Below, piece after piece: positions 41,410 to 47,224 of a DNA stretch of 47,224 nt. Source of the DNA: CBDBJK01 sp965206395 (GTDB lineage Bacteria; Chloroflexota; Dehalococcoidia; Lucifugimonadales; CATOSD01); the NCBI GenBank assembly GCA_965206395.1, contig CBDBJK010000025.1:1-47224 (forward strand), written 5' to 3'. The position numbers and the translations under genes were made by a program. Numbering within the stretch: position 1 is the first letter of the stretch; each line of letters begins with the position of its first letter. The notes beneath the pieces were generated by a model that had not been told where the DNA came from, did not search any database, and saw only the letters and a program-made list of their open reading frames with translations.

Positions 41410-41689
41410 TTAAGCGGCCTTTGCTTCTGTGACTATTCCTTTGACATCCTGGTACACTAGAACTGCCAGCTTGTGCTTGCAGAGGCCGTCGGTTAATTCT
41501 GAGCGGTTTTGCAGCGTCGGGGCAGCTACAGGTATCGTTGACAAGGTAATGGCCTTCTCCTGTGCTGGACTCCACCACGTAATGCTCAGGCATTCCCAAC
41601 ACTGGCTTGACCCTATTGTCGGCGACTATGCCCTTCGCCTTCTGTAGGCGGCAATGCAGGGCTTCGATTTTCTCGATGACGGATGCCAT
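41410..41689 (-). pseudogene. SWIM zinc-finger protein, frameshifted
   Basis: It starts behind AGGAGG at 8 bp (ATG 41689). The first frame gives HYVVESSTGEGHYLVNDTCS ending in the CxC half of a SWIM motif (CSCPD). The matching CKHKLAVLVYQD half (C-x-H) is in another frame, ending at 41410 (...GIVTEAKAA). A loss of about two bases near GACGCTGCAAAACC explains the shift. SWIM domains bind DNA or protein and occur in small genes of mobile elements. The zinc site cannot form as encoded. Confidence 0.7.
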
Positions 41690-41707
41690 AGCTCATTCCT
41701 CCTGTTA

Positions 41708-41890
41708 TTAGATTCTAGGCTTCGAGCCGCACACGTCACACCTACCCATACCCCAAGGCCAGATGTACGTCACGTCCGGCCCATATCGTTGCCGGTGATT
41801 CTCACAAGCGCGACAACTGAAACAATCCACCTTGCCTGACTCGCTGGTGTCGTTCCATTCGCACTTTTCGCCGCAATCTGGACAGTGCAT
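41708..41890 (-). CDS. Small zinc-ribbon protein (60 aa)
   Basis: ATG 41890 is placed 7 bp after GGAGGG, better than two earlier in-frame ATGs. The product MHCPDCGEKCEWNDTSESGK continues with CFSCRACENH and CDVCGSK: four cysteine pairs in a 60-residue protein, enough for two zinc ribbons. It is the first gene behind the strong minus-strand promoter at 42116-42144 and is undamaged, unlike its downstream neighbours. Probably a nucleic-acid-binding accessory protein of the element; the function is unknown. Confidence 0.7.
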   Translation of the reverse strand: MHCPDCGEKCEWNDTSESGKVDCFSCRACENHRQRYGPDVTYIWPWGMGRCDVCGSKPRI

Positions 41891-42105
41891 TTTCATTCCC
41901 TCCATATATGATTACCGTCGTGTTGTTGGTTACTGTCGGGGACAAATCAACCCGCCACGTCTGGTCTAACGTGAGCTTCGCTTGCTACCTCTGCCGAACG
42001 GTTGGCAGTTAGGTGGGCCTTGCTCTGAGCTTGCTACATCAGAGAGCTTGCGGCCTATGTTCGGTGCTGATATCGTCGATGTTGCTGGCCTCCAGTGTTT
42101 ACCTG

Positions 42106-42144
42106 GTATGTGTATATAATACATACTCCGTCTGTATATGTCAA
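42106..42144 (-). promoter_or_regulatory. Consensus promoter with overlapping palindromic operator
   Basis: On the minus strand TTGACA (complement of 42139-42144), 17 bp, TATTAT (complement of 42116-42121). The palindrome GTATGT-N9-ACATAC (42106-42126) covers the -10 and the start point, a classic repressor position. It drives the zinc-ribbon/SWIM/ArdC genes. The divergent HTH gene is the obvious candidate repressor. Confidence 0.75.
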
Positions 42145-42179
42145 GACTGTTATTGTTAACTTGAAAGATGCGCTTTGCA

Positions 42180-42209
42180 TTGACATCTGCATACCTGGTC
42201 TTGTATGCT
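42180..42209 (+). promoter_or_regulatory. Promoter of the HTH gene, apparently leaderless
   Basis: TTGACA (42180-42185), 18 bp, TATGCT (42204-42209). The expected start (~42215-42217) coincides with the ATG at 42216, so the message would have no 5' leader; there is no usable RBS. Confidence 0.55.
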
Positions 42210-42215
42210 AAGGGC

Positions 42216-42473
42216 ATGAATGATATACAGATGAAGATAACCAACCTTGAAGAAAAGGGGTGGACACAAAGTGCCATGGCTGATGAACTTGGCGTGACAG
42301 TTAGCGCCGTTCAGAAGTGGAAGTCAGGAGACAGGTATCCAGGCATGGCAAATGCCGTCATTATGGCCCTCGACACTCTCATGAAGCGTAAACCACCTCC
42401 ACGTCGGCGCTATCCTGGTACACATCACTTGCAACGCAAGCGTGATGAGTCCGGCGATGGGGACGACGATTAA
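42216..42473 (+). CDS. Small HTH (Cro/C1-type) DNA-binding regulator
   Basis: This 85-aa protein has a helix-turn-helix at residues ~16-40 (WTQSAMADELGVTVSAVQKW), followed by a helix and a basic then acidic tail (KRKPPPRRRYPGTHH ... DGDDD). The start at ATG 42216 matches the predicted transcript start; an upstream in-frame frame exists without support. It is divergent from the minus-strand accessory genes and probably represses their promoter through the palindrome at 42106-42126. Confidence 0.8.
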   Translation: MNDIQMKITNLEEKGWTQSAMADELGVTVSAVQKWKSGDRYPGMANAVIMALDTLMKRKPPPRRRYPGTHHLQRKRDESGDGDDD

Positions 42474-42553
42474 TGGCAGGTTAGGGATTCCATAATCTCA
42501 ATCATTGCGCAATCAGACAGTGAGAGTCCAGGGCGTGTGAGGAGAGTGTACGA

Positions 42554-42640
42554 GTGCAACTAAGGGCGCGTTTGGTGTGGATAGTCGTCGGCCTGGCTTT
42601 GGGCATGTTGGTGGGACTGGTGGTCAAGTCCCTTTTGTAG
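42554..42640 (+). CDS. 28-aa single-span membrane microprotein (candidate)
   Basis: The GTG at 42554 has AGGAG (42540-42544) 9 bp upstream. The peptide reads MQLRARLVWIVVGLALGMLV followed by GLVVKSLL: a short basic start, then one hydrophobic helix with small residues. The RBS and continuous hydrophobicity support it, but it is very short and unrecognised. Confidence 0.42.
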   Translation: MQLRARLVWIVVGLALGMLVGLVVKSLL

Positions 42641-42956
42641 GAAGACGACGACTAGATCGCTAACACTCACGGGCAGGTGCCGACGTACCTCTCAACACAC
42701 GCGGGCGCGCGTATCTCCCTGCCTACAGGCGCGCACTGACCTAACTTAAACATAAAAGCATTCTGCCAGAAAAGACCCCCTCGAATGCGCGAGCCGGTTG
42801 AGGATGGCGACCCCCTTTTTATATACATGTCATGCCTCGGACGGTAACTACTCTGCTAGACCTCACTAGACATAATGTATATCTAGGCTCGGTGACAGTA
42901 ATTATTTTCGCAAAAGGGCTTACGAAGGAATTGCTCTGGTAGGCTAGATTCATTAA
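42641..42956. other. Non-coding stretch downstream of the polymerase gene
   Basis: Nothing recognisable: no strong terminator or repeat, and only short random frames. Confidence 0.45.
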
Positions 42957-45900
42957 CTAACGCCAGTCATGAGCTTTGGGCATGTCCGCTGGGATATGTA
43001 TGCTTTTGATGTGAGAGGCTATCACGTTTGTGGTTCCATCCCACTTGGATATGACGCCCTTTGCCACCAGCACGGTGTTTCTCAACTCTCGCTTGTATCG
43101 CGCAAAGACTTTGGGCCACAGAATCAACTGGGTATCTCCGGTCTCATCTTCGATAGTGACGAACACCGTACCCTCTTCGCCACGCGGATGTTGCCTTGCT
43201 ATGGGCCAACCTGCAACAACTACTCTATCCCCTTCCCCTGCTCTCTCTACTTGCTCAGTCGTGAGGATATTATTACCGAGACGAGGGCGCATGAACTCCA
43301 TAAGGTGACCTCTGGGATAGATGCCCATAGCGGCATACTCGCCTAACATCTTCTGATAATCACTGAAGTCCCCAAGCTCCGGCACATCATCGTCCATTGA
43401 TAGAGGCAACACCAGTTGTCGAGTGGTTGGGCGAGGATACAGGCCAGCCTCCCATAAAGCCAGTCTGCGATTGGAGTTAAGGGTGTCAAATGCTCCTGCT
43501 ATAACCAGCGACTCTACGGCCTGTGGCTTCAGTCCGGTGCGCCTCACGAAGTCACCGATACTTATGAACGAGCCGTTTCTTGTTCTCGCCTCAACGATGG
43601 CTCTGACCGACTCCTTGCCAACCTCTTTGACGAACCGCAGACCCATAAGCACTGAATCGTCCTTGATTGTGCATTTCACCTGACTTGCGTTTACATCGGG
43701 ATTGAGGAAAGGGACTCCGAACCTTCTGGCGTCTTGCTTGAGGGCCTCCATCGGGTAGAAGCCCATAGGCTGGTTGTTCATCAGCGTGACGAAGAACTCG
43801 ATTGGATAGTGACACTTCAGCCATGCAGCCTGGTACGCGGTGATAGCAAAGGCGTGAGAATGCGACTCTGGAAACATATAATGCCCGTTTATCTTGGAGA
43901 ATATCTTTCTTGCAATCTCCTCCGGTACTCCGTTCTTCCGAGCGCCTTCCCTGAACCGCTTCCAGCAGGCAGCTATCAGATGGTCATTGTTCCTCTTACC
44001 AAAGGCCCGCCTCATCTCGTCTGCCTCTGACGCGCTCATGCCCGCGACATCCATGATTAGCTGTACTACCTGCTCTTGCCAGACGATAATCCCGTATCCC
44101 CGTTCAAGTGCACGCTTCTCTAACTTATGGTCGTAGCTCCAGGCAACACCGTGTCTATACCTCTCCACGAATTGAGACACGGCACTGCCCTGTACGCCTA
44201 CTCCAGGCCGTATGAGCGCCACCTGGTAGGCGAGATCAAGCAGGTTGCGAGACCTGAGCCGTTGGCCCATCTTCAACTGGGCGGGCGACTGAAGCAGAAA
44301 CACACCCTTCGCTCTCCCCTGGGCAATCATGTCATACACTTCAGAGTCTTCTGGACTGATGCGGCTGAGGTCTGGTCGATTGCCAGTACCTTCCTCGATG
44401 AGTCCTAACGCCTCGTCTAGTTGGTCTAGGACTGGCAGCGAGAGAATGTCTATCTTGGCAAATCGAGCGTCCGCAACGCTGTCTTTGTCCCAGTCCATGA
44501 TGTAACGCCCTTCGATGGCCCCCTGTCTTACGGGAACCATCTCTGGAATGGGTGAGGAGCTTAGAATCATCCCTCCCACATGCTGACTGAGCACCTTGGG
44601 AGCGCCCTGTAGCTGGGGTGCTAGCTCGACAAGCGCCTTCCATCCAGGGGAGTTCATCCGATCTCTGAACTCAGGTAGTTGAAGCATCTCTGCTTCGATG
44701 CTGGCGGCATCGTGGGAGTGAACGCTTTTAGATAGTCGTCGCAGGTCTTCCTTGGGCAATCCTAATGCCTTTCCCAGATCAGCAATGACTCCCTTCATCC
44801 TGTATGTGCCAATAGCGCCCGTGAGGACTGCGTAATCCGGGCCAAAACGCTGATGGATTCGCTCTATCAGCAAGTCTCTCAATGATCTTGGAAAGTCCAG
44901 GTCTATGTCTGGAAGCATCCCCAGTTCTTCGGGCAGAAAGCGTTCCAGAGTGAGGTTGTACACCAGAGGGTCAACATGTGAGATACCGATAAGGTAGCCC
45001 GCGAGCATAGCGACTGATGAGCCTCTTCCACGACCAGGTGGACGCGACTCCAACGGCGTCTCAGGGTTGACGACGCCTTGCTCGACCATTAGCTCCCTTG
45101 CGATTAGGACGATCTCACGGTACAAAAGCAGAAAGCCAGCTAGGCTATGCTTACCGATGAGTCTGAACTCGTCCTCAAGCCGAGACTCCACCTTGCCTGT
45201 GATCGTTCCATACCTTCTCATGGCCGCTTCGTAGCATAGCCGTCTCAGGTAGCTCTCCGGCGTGTAACCCTTTGGCACTGGGGGAGCAGGTAGCTGATAG
45301 CCAAGGTCAGTGGACAGGTTGAAGGTACACCTCTCGGCTATCCTGACGGTGTTCTCTACCGCCTCTGGACATGAACGGAACAGACGCTCCATCTGAGCGG
45401 GCGATTTCAGGTAGAACTCCCTGTTGGGCTTGAGTGAGTGGATGGCCTCGTTCATGGTGGAATTGTGCTTGATGCCAACAAGAGCGTTCTGGAGCTTATG
45501 CCGTTCAGGTGTGTGGTAGTGTACGCAGTTGGTGGCAACGACGGGGACTCCGACATCTTTTGCCATTCTAGCAAGCTCTCGATTGCGCTGGGTATCTCTA
45601 TAGACCATGTTCTGTTGCAACTCCACATATACGCCGTCGCTCCCGAACCATTCCATATACTCCTTGAGGGCTTTACCGGCTTCCTGATAACGCCCCTCTG
45701 AAACCAGAGAAGGAACCTTGCCATCACGACAGCCGGTAAGCAGGGTAATCCCTTCGGCATATTCGGGAAGAAGTGCGGGGTCTAGGTGCGGGTCTTTACG
45801 GTCTGATGAATTGGCGCAAGTAAACAGCCTTGAGAGATTGGAGTAACCCTTGCGTGTCTGTGCGAGCAAGGTCAAGTGAGAGCCGTCATTCAGGGTAATC

Positions 45901-46100
45901 TCCCCGCCTGTAATGGGCTGTATTCCCAGGCTGTTGGCTGTGCGTGCGAAGTCCAACGCTCCACACAGGTTAGTATCCGTGAGGGCGATAGCGGGATAGC
46001 CAAGCTCTTTCGCACGGGCGATAAGCTCATGTGTATGTGATGCTCCCACTCCGAATGAGTAGAAGCTATGTGCGTGTAGCTCTACATAGGTAGAAGTCAT
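42957..46100 (-). CDS. dnaE2: Error-prone DNA polymerase III alpha subunit, DnaE2/ImuC type
   Basis: The 1047-aa protein opens with a PHP domain (ELHAHSFYSF in place of the usual HCHSxFSF). The polymerase palm has GRGRGSSVAMLAGYL (~357-371) and the catalytic aspartates in MLPDIDLDFPR (Asp398, 400, 402). Then come fingers and thumb (IVWQEQVVQLIMDVAGMSAS; MRRAFGKRN; NGHYMFPESHSHAFAITAYQ), an HhH region (GDFVRRTGLKPQAVESLVIA) and a C-terminal OB fold (FVTIEDETGDTQLILWP). Length and the short C-terminus match DnaE2 (ImuC), the polymerase of the ImuA/ImuB/DnaE2 mutasome used in SOS translesion synthesis, rather than replicative DnaE (~1150-1200 aa). It follows the imuB-like gene by 18 bp. Complete and apparently functional. 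Confidence 0.92.
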   Translation of the reverse strand: MTSTYVELHAHSFYSFGVGASHTHELIARAKELGYPAIALTDTNLCGALDFARTANSLGIQPITGGEITLNDGSHLTLLAQTRKGYSNLSRLFTCANSSDRKDPHLDPALLPEYAEGITLLTGCRDGKVPSLVSEGRYQEAGKALKEYMEWFGSDGVYVELQQNMVYRDTQRNRELARMAKDVGVPVVATNCVHYHTPERHKLQNALVGIKHNSTMNEAIHSLKPNREFYLKSPAQMERLFRSCPEAVENTVRIAERCTFNLSTDLGYQLPAPPVPKGYTPESYLRRLCYEAAMRRYGTITGKVESRLEDEFRLIGKHSLAGFLLLYREIVLIARELMVEQGVVNPETPLESRPPGRGRGSSVAMLAGYLIGISHVDPLVYNLTLERFLPEELGMLPDIDLDFPRSLRDLLIERIHQRFGPDYAVLTGAIGTYRMKGVIADLGKALGLPKEDLRRLSKSVHSHDAASIEAEMLQLPEFRDRMNSPGWKALVELAPQLQGAPKVLSQHVGGMILSSSPIPEMVPVRQGAIEGRYIMDWDKDSVADARFAKIDILSLPVLDQLDEALGLIEEGTGNRPDLSRISPEDSEVYDMIAQGRAKGVFLLQSPAQLKMGQRLRSRNLLDLAYQVALIRPGVGVQGSAVSQFVERYRHGVAWSYDHKLEKRALERGYGIIVWQEQVVQLIMDVAGMSASEADEMRRAFGKRNNDHLIAACWKRFREGARKNGVPEEIARKIFSKINGHYMFPESHSHAFAITAYQAAWLKCHYPIEFFVTLMNNQPMGFYPMEALKQDARRFGVPFLNPDVNASQVKCTIKDDSVLMGLRFVKEVGKESVRAIVEARTRNGSFISIGDFVRRTGLKPQAVESLVIAGAFDTLNSNRRLALWEAGLYPRPTTRQLVLPLSMDDDVPELGDFSDYQKMLGEYAAMGIYPRGHLMEFMRPRLGNNILTTEQVERAGEGDRVVVAGWPIARQHPRGEEGTVFVTIEDETGDTQLILWPKVFARYKRELRNTVLVAKGVISKWDGTTNVIASHIKSIHIPADMPKAHDWR

Positions 46101-46118
46101 AGGACGCTTCTGGTTATC

Positions 46119-47224
46119 TCAGGCGTTCTGCCGATACCAGTTATTGTCTTGAAGGTCTCGAAAGACGATGACAACCGTTTCGTCTCTCTGCACAAGCCTG
46201 AAGTAGTCCCTCACTACCGGAATCGGCATAAACCAGAGGTCTAGCCTCCAGAAGTCGTCAACCCTGACGACCTCAAGCCTGTGTCTGCCTGTGTACAGTG
46301 CTGCTGGCAGGTGTCCCTTCTTCTCCTGAACGGTTATGGGAAGCGGTGAGTTCAGGGGCTTTATCGAGTCGTGAGCAGTGAAGTCTATGGGTGTTTGCAG
46401 CGCTCTCATCTCAGGCACAGGATGGAGAGGGTCAACCTCCACCACTCGATAAAGGGACTTCTTGCCGTTCATCCTTATCTGGAGATTCCTATCTAGCTCT
46501 GCCAGCTTGCTTCGTCTGCTCTCACGAACATCTGTGACAAGCCCTACCTGAATAGCAGGTTCTTTGGTGAACTCGGACAGAGTAAGAGTCACGTCCTCAA
46601 CAGGCCCAAGTGGTAAGTCCACACCCATCCGGCTCTTGATAGCGAACAGCGCCCTATCAGCCTCACCGAGTCCTTCCTTGAAGGCAAAGGTTTTCGTCCA
46701 GGCGGGAGCGTTGAACACTTCGCATTCGATGGTTGCTTTGCTTGCGTATTTCCCTCGCATCTGAAGAAGGGCGAAGGCTCTCTTCAGCAGTGCTTCCAGC
46801 GCAACGAACATCACGTCCAGGTTGGTCGAATAGAAGGGCAGCGATAGGTATTCGGTTACCGTTTCCTCATACTTCAGTGGAAACAAGGGGGTGTGATCGA
46901 CGCCGTTGCAAAGCTCCCAGATACTCACACCCTCTGATCCGAACTGGGCCTGAAGAGTCCCGACAGCTAGAGACGCAACCTCTCCCATCCTGTTAATCCC
47001 AAAACAGTGTAGCCGTGACTTTGTATTCCACGACACGGGAAGCAGGTCTATGGAGAGTGGTCTGAGGAACGAGGCCACATCAAAGGGAACTCTGGTAGCC
47101 CCACAACCTCGATTCTTCAGGGCAGCAACATAAGCAGGGAACTTTCCCTCGGCTACCCCGATACGAGGATTCAAGTCAGATGGAATGGCCCGAAGCACAG
47201 AATCAATCAGGTTTACCTCACCAC
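46119..47224 (-). CDS. imuB: ImuB-like (inactive Y-family polymerase) protein, C-terminal part
   Basis: The frame is open to the right edge, so the N-terminus lies outside; GTG 47198 is internal. The visible ~368 residues include SVLRAIPSDLNPRIGVAEGK and the HhH/thumb region LLPVSWNTKSRLHCFGINRM, then the little-finger-like domain and a C-terminal tail. These match ImuB, a Y-family relative lacking catalytic residues that bridges the beta clamp and DnaE2. The identity is supported by its place directly upstream of dnaE2 (18 bp gap), the standard imuB-dnaE2 order. An imuA-like gene may lie further right. Confidence 0.75.
   Translation of the reverse strand, partial: GEVNLIDSVLRAIPSDLNPRIGVAEGKFPAYVAALKNRGCGATRVPFDVASFLRPLSIDLLPVSWNTKSRLHCFGINRMGEVASLAVGTLQAQFGSEGVSIWELCNGVDHTPLFPLKYEETVTEYLSLPFYSTNLDVMFVALEALLKRAFALLQMRGKYASKATIECEVFNAPAWTKTFAFKEGLGEADRALFAIKSRMGVDLPLGPVEDVTLTLSEFTKEPAIQVGLVTDVRESRRSKLAELDRNLQIRMNGKKSLYRVVEVDPLHPVPEMRALQTPIDFTAHDSIKPLNSPLPITVQEKKGHLPAALYTGRHRLEVVRVDDFWRLDLWFMPIPVVRDYFRLVQRDETVVIVFRDLQDNNWYRQNA

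Overview
The window looks like a chromosomal segment of a Chloroflexota bacterium, probably a Dehalococcoidia/SAR202-like or related lineage. This is inferred from gene content, not from a marker tree. Supporting content: a BTAD-type regulator, an ECF sigma with an RskA-type anti-sigma, an LppX/LprG-like lipoprotein next to an MFS pump, a Tat-exported DUF362 protein next to a YVTN propeller, ThyX, two 2-oxoacid dehydrogenase E1 pairs and a single-domain B12 mutase subunit. Several starts are TTG or GTG. Intact household genes alternate with insertion sequences and decayed genes.

Layout. 0-1 kb: end of a BTAD regulator, SARP-like 11-bp-period direct repeats and a 40-aa exported-peptide-like gene. 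1.1-4.3 kb: two IS5-family elements around an unknown gene. 4.4-7.1 kb: ECF sigma, anti-sigma and a surface protein that appears to carry a copy of the anti-sigma's outer domain. 7.4-12.7 kb: LprG/P55-like pair, membrane thioredoxin, rhodanese and sulfite oxidase. 12.8-13.6 kb: thyX. 13.6-14.5 kb: IS5-family copy 1. 14.7-19.6 kb: a complete pyruvate-dehydrogenase-type operon on the minus strand (lpd, E1alpha, E1beta, E2) with a terminator. 20.1-20.3 kb: tRNA-Phe and tRNA-Gly. 20.3-22.7 kb: an RmlD-like gene split cleanly by an IS1182-family element. 23.2-28.8 kb: uppP variant, histidine-kinase fossil, metallophosphoesterase, nnrE, YVTN and DUF362 genes. 28.9-38.5 kb: TPP enzyme, TolB-like propeller, a candidate small RNA, branched-chain-type E1alpha/beta, B12-mutase large subunit and a CocE-type hydrolase.

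From 38.56 kb to the right edge lies an integrated element. Its left end is a 3' fragment of a tRNA-Leu(CAA) gene, next to a tyrosine integrase. The integrase is broken twice, an ArdC antirestriction gene carries three lesions, a SWIM zinc-finger gene is frameshifted, and IS5-family copy 2 sits at the junction of two truncated genes. In contrast, the large dnaE2-like polymerase gene and the visible part of an imuB-like gene are open and uninterrupted. The simplest reading is an immobilised element retained for a translesion mutasome.

Functional threads: sulfur handling (rhodanese makes sulfite, sulfite oxidase removes it); branched-chain acid breakdown feeding a B12 mutase; cell-envelope export and surface sensing (LprG/MFS, RskA domains, propellers); and mutagenic repair from the integrated element.
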